This document shows, in pieces, positions 32,105 to 42,629 of a DNA stretch of 64,000 nucleotides. Each line of letters begins with the position of its first letter. Positions within the stretch are counted from its first letter, which is position 1. Location of the stretch: positions 1,178,001 through 1,242,000 of the forward strand of contig NZ_CP036250.1 of assembly GCF_004300825.1 (NCBI RefSeq), read 5' to 3'. The position numbers were made by a program, and so were the translations under genes. The notes below the pieces were generated by a model that was not told the origin of the DNA, searched no databases, and saw nothing but the letters and a program-made list of their open reading frames with translations. Source of the DNA: Egicoccus halophilus. GTDB taxonomy: Bacteria; Actinomycetota; Nitriliruptoria; Nitriliruptorales; Nitriliruptoraceae.

Positions 32105-33277
32105 TCAGTCGATCGCCCGCTGCAGCGCCTCCGCCAGGTCCCCGCGGTCGTCGACGACGATCCCGGGGACCTCGAGCCAGGCCGCGAGTTCGGTGAGCTC
32201 GGCGGCCAGCTCGCGGGCGACGTGCGTCCGGTCGACGTCGGGTTCGGCGAACGCGCCACGGACCAGCAGCCGGCCCGTCCGGCGGTCGGCCTTGAGGTCG
32301 ACGCGTGCGGCCAGCCGTTCGCCGAGCAGGAACGGCAGCACGTAGTAGCCGTGGACCCGTTGCGCCTCCGGGACGTAGATCTCGATGCGGTAGCGGAAGT
32401 CGTACAGGCGCTCGGCGCGTTCGCGCCGCCAGACCAGCGGGTCGAACGGGGACAGCAGGGTCCGCGCCGGGAACCGGCGGGCCGACGTCGCCTCCGGGTG
32501 GCGGTAGACCGGCTCGGCCCCCCAGCCGCGCACCCGTACCTCCTCGAGTCGGTCCGCCTCCGCGAGCGCGGCCAGCCGGGGGCGGACCTCGGAGACCTGC
32601 AGACGGTGGTGGTCGGCGAGGTCGGCGGCGGTCCCGATGCCGTGGGCCCGGGCGGCCCGCAGGAGCAGACGGTCGATCGCCTCGCGACGCGGGGGCGGCT
32701 CGACGGCGAGCACGTCGGCGGGCAGCACCCGTTCGGTGAGGTCGAACACCGTCAGGAACGACGGCGTGCGATGGTCGATGGCGAGCTCCCCGCGGAAGAA
32801 CAGCCGCTCGAGCGCGGCCCGGCCCTTCGGGATGCCCCACCACGGCCCGGTGCGGCGCCCCGGGTCCGACAGGTCGCGCACACTCGTCGGCCCGCGACGG
32901 GTGACCTCGTCACGGACCCGGGCCACGTACGCGGGATCCTCGGGCGGTCGGGCGGCCGCCCGCCGGAAGTGCAGCAGTGGCCACACCTCGACCGCGGTCA
33001 GCGACGCGACGTGGATCCAGCCGTCGAACAACTCGCGGGAGTGCCACAGCCACCGGTCGCGACCGGCGCGGTCGTGCGGGCCGAGCCGGGACCAGAACGG
33101 CAACTCGTGGGCCCGCGCGAGCACGTTGACGCTGTCGAGCTGCACGATGTCGACCGTGTCGAGCACGCGCCGCAGGTGACGCACGTCGCGGCGCTGGCCG
33201 GCCGGGGGGCGTGGCCGGCCGAAACCCATCGCCGTCAGGGCGATGCGCCGCGCGTGGTCGGGGGAGAGGGTCCGCAT
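32105..33277 (-). CDS. winged-helix DNA glycosylase-like protein, YcaQ/AlkX family
   Basis: A 390-residue protein of the HTH_42 family (PF06224). It carries the N-terminal QLDSVNVLARAHELPFWSRLG signature of this family, a central region with winged helices (RRGPTSVRDLSDP, RAHGIGTAADLADHH) and the LLSPFDPLVWRRERAERLYDF stretch typical of YcaQ. Characterised relatives unhook interstrand DNA crosslinks by glycosylase action; AlkX and AlZ-type members differ in substrate. The ATG at 33277 opens directly with the family start. It is convergent with the SLH protease gene, with 9 bp between the stops. Confidence 0.88.
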   Translation of the reverse strand: MRTLSPDHARRIALTAMGFGRPRPPAGQRRDVRHLRRVLDTVDIVQLDSVNVLARAHELPFWSRLGPHDRAGRDRWLWHSRELFDGWIHVASLTAVEVWPLLHFRRAAARPPEDPAYVARVRDEVTRRGPTSVRDLSDPGRRTGPWWGIPKGRAALERLFFRGELAIDHRTPSFLTVFDLTERVLPADVLAVEPPPRREAIDRLLLRAARAHGIGTAADLADHHRLQVSEVRPRLAALAEADRLEEVRVRGWGAEPVYRHPEATSARRFPARTLLSPFDPLVWRRERAERLYDFRYRIEIYVPEAQRVHGYYVLPFLLGERLAARVDLKADRRTGRLLVRGAFAEPDVDRTHVARELAAELTELAAWLEVPGIVVDDRGDLAEALQRAID

Positions 33278-33299
33278 GGTGACGTCGGACGCTACTCGC

Positions 33300-33340
33300 C
33301 CGACCCGGACGCCACCGGTCCGGGGGCGCGTCCGGGTCGG
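33300..33340 (-). terminator. 12-bp-arm hairpin after the malic enzyme stop
   Basis: CCGACCCGGACG (33300-33311) and CGTCCGGGTCGG (33329-33340) are exact complements around a 17-nt loop. On the minus strand it begins one base after the malic enzyme stop codon, so it is a likely terminator without U-tract, and it shields the YcaQ-like gene start 23 bp further on. Confidence 0.75.
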
Positions 33341-33341
33341 C

Positions 33342-34778
<1,437 letters not shown>

Positions 34779-34857
34779 GGGGCGGGCCTCGGGCGGGACG
34801 GACGTCGGACGGGCGGCGACGTCGCGACGGTCGGTCCGCCGTGTCGACGGCCGGCGT

Positions 34858-34875
34858 GTTGACGTGGACGTCAAC
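34858..34875. promoter_or_regulatory. palindrome GTTGACGT-GG-ACGTCAAC upstream of the malic enzyme gene
   Basis: Perfect 8-bp arms with a 2-nt centre. It lies 80 bp ahead of the malic enzyme start in the 128-bp gap to topIB. TTGACGT-N2-ACGTCAA resembles the operators of MerR-type regulators of carbon catabolism such as LiuR (TTTACGT-N2-ACGTAAA form). No MerR gene is in the window. Confidence 0.55.
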
Positions 34876-34906
34876 CTACCGGGTGGGGGCCGGGTGCAGC
34901 GGCGGC

Positions 34907-36028
34907 CTAGTCGTCGGTGGACGCCAGGTCCTGCGACGGCGGCAGTTCGAGGTCGACCAGTCGCTGCACGGCCCGCTCGGCGGGGGAGAGCCCGTCGACC
35001 TCGTCGGGGTCGTCGTCCCAGGCGGCGTCGAAGTGCCCGAAGCGGTAGGCCTTGGGCACCCGCGGGTCGAGGTAGCTGGCCCGGCACACGGCCCGGGTGT
35101 TGCCGAGCCGTTCGGCTGCCGCGTCGACGGCGGCGAGCACGTTGGCGTCGGCCTCCCGCTCGTCGGCCGGGGCACCGAGCCGGCGCAGGGTGTCGGCGGC
35201 CACGACGGTGCCGCCCCACGTGCGGAAGTCCTTGGCGGTCAACTCGTCGCCGGCGATCTCCCGCAGGTAGTCGTTGACCTCGCCCGAGTCGACGTGCCGC
35301 CACTCGTCGGCGTCCTGCCAGGCGAACAGCCGCTGTCCGGGGATCTCCTCGCAACGCAGCAACTGCCGCGCGAGACGGGGGTGACGGACCTCGAGGTCCT
35401 GTTCCTGCCCGGACTTGCCCGGAAAGGTGAAGTGGACCCGGTCGCCGTGGACGTCGACGTGGTCACACGCCAGGGTGGTCAACCCGATCGCGCCGCCCTC
35501 GTCGTCCGGTTCCCGGCTGCCGATGCGGATCAGGGTCTCGTCGAGCAAGGCCACGACCAGCGCCAGTACCCGCTCCCGGCACAGGCGGCGTTTGCGCAGG
35601 TCGCGATCGACCGCGGCGCGGATGCGGGGCAACGCCTCGGAGAAGGCCTGCATGCGGTGGAACTTGGTCGCGTCGCGCACGGCCCGCCAGCGGGGGTGGT
35701 AGCGGTGCTGCTTGCGGCCGGCGTCGTCCACGCCGGTGGCCTGCAGGTGGCCGCGTTCGTCCTCGCAGATCCACACGTCGGTCCAGGCCGGCGGGATCGC
35801 CAGCGCCTGGCAACGTTCGCGCCCCTCGCCCTCGAGCACGGTCCCGTCGTCGCGGACGTAGGAGAACCCGCGACCCCGCTTGACCCGGCGGATCCCGGGT
35901 TCGTCGTCGGAGACGTAGACGAGTCCGGCGGCCTCGGCGTGGGCCTCCGGTGGGGCGTCGGCCGGCAGGTCGGCCACCACCGGCAGGATGCCGGTGACGG
36001 TCGGGTCGCTGGACTCGGGTGCGCTCAC
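34907..36028 (-). CDS. DNA topoisomerase IB (poxvirus-like)
   Basis: A 373-residue type IB topoisomerase that relaxes supercoils by a transient 3'-phosphotyrosyl bond. The nucleophile is Tyr319 in CRASYLDPRV. Conserved catalytic Arg and Lys stretches are seen: RRLCRERVLALVVALLDETLIRIG (landmarks RERVLA, RIGSREPDDE), GLTTLACDHV, FPGKSGQEQ and AKDFRTWGGTVVAA. The N-terminal domain has RRVKRGRGFSYV and IPPAWTDVWIC. Bacterial versions are scattered and not essential, alongside topA and gyrase. The start is a GTG at 36028; length is normal. The C-terminus is acidic and not conserved. Confidence 0.93.
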   Translation of the reverse strand: MSAPESSDPTVTGILPVVADLPADAPPEAHAEAAGLVYVSDDEPGIRRVKRGRGFSYVRDDGTVLEGEGRERCQALAIPPAWTDVWICEDERGHLQATGVDDAGRKQHRYHPRWRAVRDATKFHRMQAFSEALPRIRAAVDRDLRKRRLCRERVLALVVALLDETLIRIGSREPDDEGGAIGLTTLACDHVDVHGDRVHFTFPGKSGQEQDLEVRHPRLARQLLRCEEIPGQRLFAWQDADEWRHVDSGEVNDYLREIAGDELTAKDFRTWGGTVVAADTLRRLGAPADEREADANVLAAVDAAAERLGNTRAVCRASYLDPRVPKAYRFGHFDAAWDDDPDEVDGLSPAERAVQRLVDLELPPSQDLASTDD

Positions 36029-36197
36029 GACCGTACGGGTACCGCACCGGTGGGGCGTCGCGGTCGGCGCCGCAGCGGCCCGGCGACGGTGACCGCGCCC
36101 GACCCGTCGTCACCGTCGGCCGGCCGGAACGGTGCCACCTCCACGCTTTCGCCCTCCGGTCGCGCCATACTGCCCGCCTCGTCACGCGGAGGTGGGG

Positions 36198-36449
36198 ATG
36201 ATGACCGATCGAGCGGCGCCCGGGGGTTTGCTGACCGGTGGCCACGTGCGGGTGGTGACACTCGACCAGGCGGCGGCGGAGGCCCGGGAGCGCCTCGACG
36301 AGTACGAGTCGCGCTACGACCTGCCCTCGGAACGGCGGGCCGAGGCCTTCACCGATGCGCAGGGGCACCTGCACCAGACCGGTGACTACCTGCTGTGGAC
36401 CGACACCTGGCAGCGCTGGCGTGCGCTCACGGCCCGGCTGTCGTCCTGA
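36198..36449 (+). CDS. small hypothetical protein
   Basis: About 83 residues, unknown function. It opens with MMTDRAAPGG and has a middle helix (LDQAAAEARERLDEYESRYDL), followed by a short Trp-rich end (LLWTDTWQRWRAL). GGAGG at 36188-36192 lies 5 nt before the ATG at 36198 and 8 nt before the next ATG (36201); either may be used. A TACTGC-like -10 is at 36168-36173. It is divergent from topIB and precedes cysO by 177 bp; any link is guesswork. Confidence 0.6.
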   Translation: MMTDRAAPGGLLTGGHVRVVTLDQAAAEARERLDEYESRYDLPSERRAEAFTDAQGHLHQTGDYLLWTDTWQRWRALTARLSS

Positions 36450-36522
36450 GGGACGGAACGGGAAGGTCGACCGGGTTCGCCGCGTTGTCCCCTGCGGGGC
36501 CGGTCCCGTCGTGCTGGACGGC

Positions 36523-36528
36523 TAGGCT
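36523..36528 (+). promoter_or_regulatory. -10-like TAGGCT ahead of cysO
   Basis: TAGGCT lies 97 bp before the cysO ATG, after the small hypothetical gene, and could drive cysO-cysM. No clear -35 is seen. Confidence 0.45.
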
Positions 36529-36625
36529 GCGGCCCCCTCGAACCCCGGTCCGAGGCGCCTCGCGCCCGGTGACCGCGGTCGCCAACACCGCACCCGTTCC
36601 TCCCGACCGTGAGGTAGCCGCTCCC

Positions 36626-36901
36626 ATGCCTGTCGTCCGCATCCCCACCGTGCTGCGCAAGCACACCGACAACCAGGCCAAGGTCGAGGCCGAGGGCGGG
36701 ACGGTCCGTGAGGTGTTCCACGACCTGACCGGCTCGCACCCCGGCCTGCAGGAGCAGCTGTTCGACGGCGAGGACGTGCGCGGCTTCATCAACGTCTACG
36801 TCGACGACGAGGACATCCGCTACGTCGAGGGTCTCGACACCCCCGTCGAGGACGACACCGAGATCGCCATCATGCCGGCGGTCGCTGGCGGCGCTCGCTG
36901 A
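36626..36901 (+). CDS. cysO: sulfur-carrier protein CysO (MoaD/ThiS fold) with extended tail GGAR
   Basis: A 91-residue ubiquitin-like sulfur carrier for cysteine synthesis from O-phosphoserine. The sequence matches mycobacterial CysO throughout (VRIPTVLRKHTDNQ, DLTGSHPGLQEQL, RGFINVYVDDEDIRYV, IAIMPAVAGG). Known CysO proteins end in the di-glycine that is thiocarboxylated; here two more codons follow, giving GG-Ala-Arg before the TGA at 36899-36901. The Gly-Gly must therefore be exposed by a peptidase, presumably the JAMM enzyme at 29,921 (inference), as in QbsE-type carriers. The ATG at 36626 is preceded by GAGG some distance away (10-11 nt). The gene is 39 bp ahead of cysM. Confidence 0.92.
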   Translation: MPVVRIPTVLRKHTDNQAKVEAEGGTVREVFHDLTGSHPGLQEQLFDGEDVRGFINVYVDDEDIRYVEGLDTPVEDDTEIAIMPAVAGGAR

Positions 36902-36940
36902 CGCACCCGGCGATCGCGGCCGACTCCCCTGGGTTGCCGC

Positions 36941-37879
36941 ATGCGCTTCGACGACGTCTCGCAGGCCATCGGCAACACGCCGCTGGTCGGACTGCCGCGT
37001 CTGTCGCCCGACGGCTACCGCATCTACCTCAAGCTCGAGGGCCACAACCCGACCGGATCGGTCAAGGACCGGGTCGCCAAGTACCTGATCGAGCAGGCCG
37101 AGCGTGCCGGTGAGCTGGTGCCGGGTCAGCGGGTGCTCGAGCCGACCTCCGGCAACACCGGTATCGCGCTGGCGGCCGTCTGCAAGGTCAAGGGCTATCC
37201 GCTGACGTGTGTGATGCCGGAGAACACCTCGGAGGAGCGCCGACAGCTGCTGACCATGTTCGGCGTCGAGCTGGTGTTCTCGCCCGCGAGCGAGGGATCG
37301 AACGGCTCGGTGCGGTTGGCCCGCGAGCTCGCCGCCGCCGACCCCGCGCTGTTCATGCCGTTCCAGTACGGCAACCCGGCCAACGCCCTGGCGCACTACG
37401 AGACGACCGCCCCGGAGATCCTGGCCGACCTGCCCGAGGTCACCGCGTTCGTGGCCGGACTCGGCACCGGCGGCACGGTGACCGGCGTCGGGAGGCGGCT
37501 CAAGCGCCACGACCCCGACATCAAGGTGTTCGCGGCCGAGCCCGAGTACGGCGACCTCGTCTACGGTCTGCGCAACCTCGACGAGGGCTACGTGCCCGAG
37601 GTCCTCGACCAGTCGGTGCTCGACAGCCGCATCAAGGTCGACTCCCTCAAGGCGCTGCAGTACACCCGCGAGCTCGCCGAGGTGGAGGGCATCTTCGCCG
37701 GGGTGTCCACCGGTGCCTCGCTGGCCGTGGCGGTCCGGGTGTGCAAGCGGCTGCCGGCGGGCTCGACGGTCGTCGCCCTCTCGCCCGACGGCGGCTGGAA
37801 GTACCTCTCCACGGGCGCCTACGCGCCCGGCGACGTCCGGGAGATCGCCACCCGCATCTCCGGCACCCTGTGGGCCTGA
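36941..37879 (+). CDS. cysM: O-phosphoserine sulfhydrylase / cysteine synthase CysM (CysO-dependent)
   Basis: A 312-residue PLP enzyme, fold type II. The PLP lysine is Lys42 in NPTGSVKDR; the substrate loop TSGNTGIAL, the phosphate loop GTGGTVTGVGRRL, and the C-terminal LSPDGGWKYLSTGAY stretch match the mycobacterial CysM that uses O-phosphoserine and CysO-thiocarboxylate rather than sulfide. The start ATG at 36941 is immediately before the conserved FDDVSQAIGNTPLV. The gene directly follows cysO and is followed by an MBL gene, rph and rdgB, the order found in mycobacteria. Confidence 0.95.
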   Translation: MRFDDVSQAIGNTPLVGLPRLSPDGYRIYLKLEGHNPTGSVKDRVAKYLIEQAERAGELVPGQRVLEPTSGNTGIALAAVCKVKGYPLTCVMPENTSEERRQLLTMFGVELVFSPASEGSNGSVRLARELAAADPALFMPFQYGNPANALAHYETTAPEILADLPEVTAFVAGLGTGGTVTGVGRRLKRHDPDIKVFAAEPEYGDLVYGLRNLDEGYVPEVLDQSVLDSRIKVDSLKALQYTRELAEVEGIFAGVSTGASLAVAVRVCKRLPAGSTVVALSPDGGWKYLSTGAYAPGDVREIATRISGTLWA

Positions 37880-37942
37880 GCCCGGCCGGCGCACGACGAC
37901 GGGCACCGGCGTCGCGGCGGGGCCCGTGTCGCGTGGTCCGCG

Positions 37943-37948
37943 TAGGCT
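37943..37948 (+). promoter_or_regulatory. -10-like TAGGCT ahead of the MBL-rph-rdgB genes
   Basis: TAGGCT lies 29 bp before the GTG at 37977; a strong GGAGGGAGG ribosome site follows. It allows MBL/rph/rdgB expression independent of cysM. Confidence 0.5.
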
Positions 37949-37976
37949 GGCGAGCGATCCGACGGAGGGAGGCGGC

Positions 37977-38723
37977 GTGGAGTTGACGGTGCTCGGCTGT
38001 GCCGGGTCGCACACCGGCCCGGGTCGGGTCTGCTCCGGCTACCTCGTTGAGGCCGACGGCACCCGGGTGCTGGTCGACTGCGGCAACGGCTCGACCGCCA
38101 ACCTGCAGCGGCTGTGTCGGGTCGAGGAGCTCGACGCGATCGTCGTCACGCACCGGCATCCCGACCACTGCATCGACCTCGTCGGCATATACCACGCGCT
38201 GCGCCACGCCGAACCCCGGCCGGCGCGTGTGCCGCTGCACGCCGCCCCCGAGGTCGTCGACACCATCGCCGGGCTCCTCTCCGACGGGCACGCGGGACTG
38301 GCCCAGGTGTTCGACGTCACGGAGGTGCGCAGTGGTGACGTGCGCGACGTCGGACCGATGCGGCTGACCTTCGCCGACAGCGTCCACTCGGTGCCGACGC
38401 TGGCCGTCGCGGTCGAGCACGACGGGCGACGCCTGGTGTACTCCTCGGACTCCGCCGGCGGTCCGGGGCTGGTCGACTTCGCCAGGGGCGCCGACCTGTT
38501 GCTGTGCGAGGCCACCTGGCAGGGGGACGCGGCCGACTTCCCGCCCGACCTGCACCTGACGGCCCGAGGTGCCGGTGAGGTGGCCCGTGCGGCCGGCGTC
38601 GCCCGGCTCGTGCTGACCCACGTGGCCGGTTCCCTGGACCCCGTACGGTCGGTCGCCGAGGCCGCGGAGGTCTTCGACGGGCCCCTCGGCGCGGCCGTCG
38701 ACCTGCGCTCCTGGGTGCTGTGA
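37977..38723 (+). CDS. MBL-fold metallo-hydrolase (Rv1339-like, candidate cAMP phosphodiesterase/RNase Z-like)
   Basis: A 248-residue metallo-beta-lactamase-fold protein. The metal motif [10 protein letters not shown] (HxHxDH), a later [23 protein letters not shown] (metal Asp) and the final [10 protein letters not shown] are in place. Position between cysM and rph is the same as Rv1339 in M. tuberculosis, described as an atypical cAMP phosphodiesterase; that role here is inference. The GTG at 37977 gives the natural start ([11 protein letters not shown]) with GGAGGGAGG 3-4 nt ahead. Confidence 0.87.
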   Translation: MELTVLGCAGSHTGPGRVCSGYLVEADGTRVLVDCGNGSTANLQRLCRVEELDAIVVTHRHPDHCIDLVGIYHALRHAEPRPARVPLHAAPEVVDTIAGLLSDGHAGLAQVFDVTEVRSGDVRDVGPMRLTFADSVHSVPTLAVAVEHDGRRLVYSSDSAGGPGLVDFARGADLLLCEATWQGDAADFPPDLHLTARGAGEVARAAGVARLVLTHVAGSLDPVRSVAEAAEVFDGPLGAAVDLRSWVL

Positions 38724-38794
38724 CCGTTGACCCGGGCCGGCCGGGGTGTCGCGGGAACGCACTAGCGTGTCGACCCCCGAGCCAGGAGCCCGAC

Positions 38795-39505
38795 GTGTCC
38801 GCTGCCACCCGTCCCGACGGTCGCGCCGCCGACCAGTTGCGCCCCGTCGACCTGCGGGTCGGCGTCCAGCGCAACCCGGCCGGATCGGCCGCCATCGAGA
38901 TCGGTGGGACCTCGGTGCTGTGTGCGGCGTCGGTCGAGGACGGTGCGCCCCGCTTCCGGGAGCGGCGCGGCTGGGTCACCGCCGAGTACGCGATGTTGCC
39001 GGGCGCGACGACCGACCGCTCGCGGCGCGAGCGGACCGGCCCCGGCGGCCGTTCGAAGGAGATCGAGCGCCTGATCGGGCGCAGCCTGCGCAGCGTCGTG
39101 GCGCTCGACCGGCTGCCGGACGTGACCGTGACGGTGGACTGTGACGTGCTCGAGGCCGACGGCGGGACCCGCACCGCCGCCATCACCGGCGGCTGGGTCG
39201 CGCTCGCGCAGGCACTGCGGGCCCGTGGCTGGGAGCGTCACCTCGCCGGGCAGGTCGCGGCCGTGTCGGTCGGGATCGTCGACGGGCAGCCGGTCCTCGA
39301 CCTGCCCTACGTCGAGGACGTGCGCGCGGAGGTCGACATGAACGTCGTCGCGACCGCCGACGGCCGGCTCGTCGAGGTGCAGGGCACGGCGGAGGGGGCG
39401 CCGTTCGACCGGGCGCAACTCGATCGCATGCTCGACCTGGCGTTGGCCGGCTGCGAGCAGTTGTTCGCCCGGCAGCTGGCCGCGCTCGAAGGGGGCGCGG
39501 CGTGA
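38795..39505 (+). CDS. rph: ribonuclease PH
   Basis: A 236-residue phosphorolytic 3'-5' exoribonuclease that trims the 3' ends of tRNA precursors. Family marks: [76 protein letters not shown] and [20 protein letters not shown] (each a landmark). The GTG at 38795 has AGGAG about 7 nt ahead. A TAGCGT at 38763-38768 may be a -10. It overlaps rdgB by 4 bp (GTGA), as is common for this pair. Confidence 0.96.
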   Translation: MSAATRPDGRAADQLRPVDLRVGVQRNPAGSAAIEIGGTSVLCAASVEDGAPRFRERRGWVTAEYAMLPGATTDRSRRERTGPGGRSKEIERLIGRSLRSVVALDRLPDVTVTVDCDVLEADGGTRTAAITGGWVALAQALRARGWERHLAGQVAAVSVGIVDGQPVLDLPYVEDVRAEVDMNVVATADGRLVEVQGTAEGAPFDRAQLDRMLDLALAGCEQLFARQLAALEGGAA

Positions 39506-40107
39506 CCCGACGCCTCGTGGTCGCGACCGGCAACGCCAAGAAGCTCGCTGAACTGCAGGCGTTGCTCGCTCACCTCGACGTCGCGGTGGTGCCGATGACC
39601 GACCTCGGGGTGCCCTCGCCGCCCGAGGACGGCGACACCTTCGAGGCGAACGCCCTGCTCAAGGCGCGGGCCTGCGCCGCGGCGACGGGTGCACCCGCCA
39701 TCGCCGACGACTCGGGCCTGGAGGTCGACGCGCTCGGCGGTGCTCCGGGGGTGCACTCGGCCCGCTACGCCGGCGTCCACGGCGACGACGCGGCCAACAA
39801 CGCCAAGCTGGTCGCGGCGCTGGCCGACGTGCCACCGCGGGAGCGGACCGCCCGGTTCGTGGCCGCCGTCGCGCTGGTCACGCCCGACGGGACGGAACAC
39901 GTCGTGCGGGGCACGATGGAGGGACGTGTCGTCGAGGAAGCGCGCGGGGCCAACGGCTTCGGCTACGACCCGCACTTCGTCAGCGACCCCGCCGGTGACG
40001 GCCGCACCAACGCGGAGCTGTCGCCGGAGGAGAAGAACACGATCAGCCACCGCGGTGCGGCGCTGCGGGCGATCCTCCCGCGGGTCGAGGCACTCTTCGG
40101 CGGCTGA
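39502..40107 (+). CDS. rdgB: XTP/dITP diphosphatase (non-canonical purine NTPase)
   Basis: A 201-residue Ham1/RdgB enzyme that hydrolyses XTP, ITP and dITP to the monophosphates and so keeps deaminated purines out of DNA and RNA. The N-terminal [52 protein letters not shown] and the nucleobase loop [11 protein letters not shown] are intact. Translation is coupled to rph by the GTGA overlap. It is convergent with a small hypothetical gene 24 bp beyond the stop. Confidence 0.96.
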   Translation: MTRRLVVATGNAKKLAELQALLAHLDVAVVPMTDLGVPSPPEDGDTFEANALLKARACAAATGAPAIADDSGLEVDALGGAPGVHSARYAGVHGDDAANNAKLVAALADVPPRERTARFVAAVALVTPDGTEHVVRGTMEGRVVEEARGANGFGYDPHFVSDPAGDGRTNAELSPEEKNTISHRGAALRAILPRVEALFGG

Positions 40108-40130
40108 TCGCTCGGCTCGGAAGGCGCGTC

Positions 40131-40505
40131 TCAGCGCAGGACGTCCTCGAGGTCGCGGATCGCGCGGTTGGCCAGCTCCAGCTGGTCGCGGTCGGTGCGG
40201 TCACCGAGGGCCCGCAACGAGGCGACGGCGCGGTCGGTGGTGTCCAGCTCGACCGGGAAGCTGGATCGCTCGAGCCGGTCCATGCCGGCCGCGGGACGCG
40301 TCGCGGGTTCGCCGCCGTCGACCCCGAGCCGGTCGAGGATGCGATCGATGCGGCCGCCGAGCTCACGCCAGGCGGAGTCGCCGTCGTCCTCGAAGGCACC
40401 GTTCGCGGCGGCCATGTTGCGGGACTCGTGGAGGACCTGCACGAGCTGGAAGTCCTGCGTCCCCTGGCTCGAGTCCTGCGGCAGGTGCTTGCGGTCATCG
40501 GCCAT
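40131..40505 (-). CDS. hypothetical acidic protein
   Basis: A 124-residue, highly charged protein with no recognisable family. It has an N-terminal RKHLPQDSSQGTQDF stretch, a central ESRNMAAANGAFEDDG helix, and a helical end (RDQLELANRAIRDLEDVL). Probably soluble. The ATG at 40505 has only a weak GAAAGAG ahead. Codon usage fits a coding frame (strong GC in third positions). Divergent from the ABC transporter gene 278 bp away; that gap shows only a TACGCT -10-like site near the transporter. Confidence 0.6.
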   Translation of the reverse strand: MADDRKHLPQDSSQGTQDFQLVQVLHESRNMAAANGAFEDDGDSAWRELGGRIDRILDRLGVDGGEPATRPAAGMDRLERSSFPVELDTTDRAVASLRALGDRTDRDQLELANRAIRDLEDVLR

Positions 40506-40736
40506 GTGGTGGCTCTTTCGGTCGCGTGGTCTCGATGCCCACCGTGCCAGGGACACCGGTCGCTGCAAGTGCCCACCGCCGTCGGTCGGGCACCGGCCCG
40601 CTGCCGACCGACCGGCGTCGACGCACCGCCTCACGGAGGTCGGGTGCCGCCGTCACCGGTCGCGGACGCCGCGCGCCGGCGGGCCATCGACCGTCGACGC
40701 CGGACCGGCCGGTCCGGAGTCGAGGTGAGGTTGCCC

Positions 40737-40742
40737 TACGCT
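40737..40742 (+). promoter_or_regulatory. -10-like TACGCT ahead of the ABC transporter gene
   Basis: TACGCT lies 40 bp before the GTG at 40783 in the divergent gap to the hypothetical gene. Confidence 0.4.
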
Positions 40743-40782
40743 GCCGAACCTGCCCCGTCGTCGTGCCCTCCGGTAGCCGCCC

Positions 40783-42597
40783 GTGCCCGCATCCGCCCCC
40801 GCTGTGCCCGAACGCGGCTCCGCGCCGTTGCTCCGGCTGTGGCGCTACGCCCGCCACCGCCGGCGGCAGGCGCTGCTGGCGACCTTCGCCTCCGTGCTCA
40901 ACACCCTGTTCGACATCGCGCCGCCGTACCTGATCGCGATGGCCGTCGACGTCGTGGCCGCCGGCGAGGGGGAGTCGCTGATCGGGCGGGTGTTCGGTCT
41001 CACCTCGCAACGGGACGAACTGGTCGTGCTCGGCGTGCTCACCGTCGCGGTCTGGGTGCTGGAGTCGGCGACCGACTATTGGGCCGAGGTCCTGTGGCGG
41101 AACCTGGCCCAGACGGTCGAGCACGAGCTGCGCGTCGACGCCTACGAACACGTGCAGTCGCTCGACCTGGCCGCCTTCGAGGACCGCAGCACCGGCGGCT
41201 TGCTGGCCGTGCTCAACGACGACGTCAACCAGCTCGAGCGCTTCCTCGACCAGGGGCTGATGCTGATCATCCACATCGCCACGTCGGTCGTGGTGATCGG
41301 CGGCACCTACCTGTGGTACGCGCCGGGCATCGGCGTCCTCGCCGTCCTGCCGGTCCCGCTGATCGTGTGGGGCTCGATCCGGTTCCAGCGCCTGCTCGAA
41401 CCCCGCTATGCCGACATCCGTGCCCGGGTCGGCATCCTGAGCGGGTCGCTGGCCAACGCGCTCGGGGGCATCGCGACCATCAAGGCCTTCGGTGCCGAAC
41501 GTCGGGAACTGGGCCGGGTCACGGCGGAGTCGGAGGACTACCGCCAGGCCAACCGCCGGGCGATCTGGCTCTCCTCGGCGTTCGTGCCGCTGATCCGGAT
41601 GCCGATCCTCGCCGGCTTCACCGCCATCCTGATCTTCGGCGGGCTGATGACCCTCGACGGTCGGCTGGCGGTCGGGGTCTACACGTTGATGGTGTTCATG
41701 GTGCAGCGGCTGCTGTGGCCGCTCACGCAGCTGGGTCAGGTGCTCGACCAGTACCAGCGGGCGATGGCCTCGACGCACCGGGTGCTCGACCTGTTGGCGA
41801 CGCCACGGGCCATCGAGGGCGGGAACCGTCCACTGCCGCAGGTCGCCGGTGAGGTCGCCTTCGAGCACGTGCGCTTCGCCTACGCCACCGGCGGTGACGT
41901 GCTGCACGGCATCGACCTGCGCATCCCCGCCGGCCAGACCCACGCCATCGTTGGTGCGACGGGCGCCGGGAAGTCGACCGTCGTCAAGCTGCTGCTGCGG
42001 CTGTACGACCCGACCGGCGGGGCCGTGCGCCTCGACGGGCACGACCTCCGCGAGCTGCGGCTCGACGACCTCCGGGCGGCGATCGGACTGGTCAGCCAGG
42101 ACGTGTTCCTGTTCCACGGCACGGTGCGGGAGAACCTCGTCTACGGACGCCCCGACGCGTCCGACGAGCAGGTCCGCGCGGCCGCCGCGCTGGCCGAGGC
42201 GGCCGACTTCGTCGAGGCCCTGCCCGACGGCTACGACACGGTGGTCGGCGAACGCGGGCAGAAGCTGTCGGGTGGGCAGCGCCAGCGCCTGTCGATCGCC
42301 CGGGCGATCCTGCGCGACCCGCCGGTGCTGGTGCTCGACGAGGCCACGTCAGCGGTCGACAACGAGACGGAGGCCGCGATCCAGCGCTCGCTGGCCCGGG
42401 TCGCGCGCGACCGCACCACCATCGTGATCGCGCACCGGCTGTCGACCATCCGGCACGCCGACCGCATCCACGTCCTGGACGCCGGGCGTGTCGTCGAGGC
42501 GGGCACGCACGACGAGCTGGTGGCCGCCGACGGCCGCTATGCCGCGCTGTGGAAGGTCCAGACCGGGGAGATCGCGCCCGACCCCGCGCACCGCTGA
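40783..42597 (+). CDS. ABC transporter, fused permease-ATPase (MsbA/MDR type)
   Basis: A 604-residue half-transporter that works as a dimer. The N-terminal six-helix ABC_membrane domain (~25-330) includes the coupling motif [17 protein letters not shown]. The nucleotide-binding domain (~350-595) has Walker [11 protein letters not shown]-loop LVSQDVFLF, signature [15 protein letters not shown], Walker [14 protein letters not shown] and H-loop IVIAHRLST, all intact. Such exporters move lipids, drugs or peptides; no neighbour points to a substrate. The start is a GTG at 40783 without a clear ribosome site. The gene is convergent with the frameshifted gene beyond. Confidence 0.93.
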   Translation: MPASAPAVPERGSAPLLRLWRYARHRRRQALLATFASVLNTLFDIAPPYLIAMAVDVVAAGEGESLIGRVFGLTSQRDELVVLGVLTVAVWVLESATDYWAEVLWRNLAQTVEHELRVDAYEHVQSLDLAAFEDRSTGGLLAVLNDDVNQLERFLDQGLMLIIHIATSVVVIGGTYLWYAPGIGVLAVLPVPLIVWGSIRFQRLLEPRYADIRARVGILSGSLANALGGIATIKAFGAERRELGRVTAESEDYRQANRRAIWLSSAFVPLIRMPILAGFTAILIFGGLMTLDGRLAVGVYTLMVFMVQRLLWPLTQLGQVLDQYQRAMASTHRVLDLLATPRAIEGGNRPLPQVAGEVAFEHVRFAYATGGDVLHGIDLRIPAGQTHAIVGATGAGKSTVVKLLLRLYDPTGGAVRLDGHDLRELRLDDLRAAIGLVSQDVFLFHGTVRENLVYGRPDASDEQVRAAAALAEAADFVEALPDGYDTVVGERGQKLSGGQRQRLSIARAILRDPPVLVLDEATSAVDNETEAAIQRSLARVARDRTTIVIAHRLSTIRHADRIHVLDAGRVVEAGTHDELVAADGRYAALWKVQTGEIAPDPAHR

Positions 42598-42629
42598 CGT
42601 CTGCTCCGCCACCACGTCACCCGCGCGCA

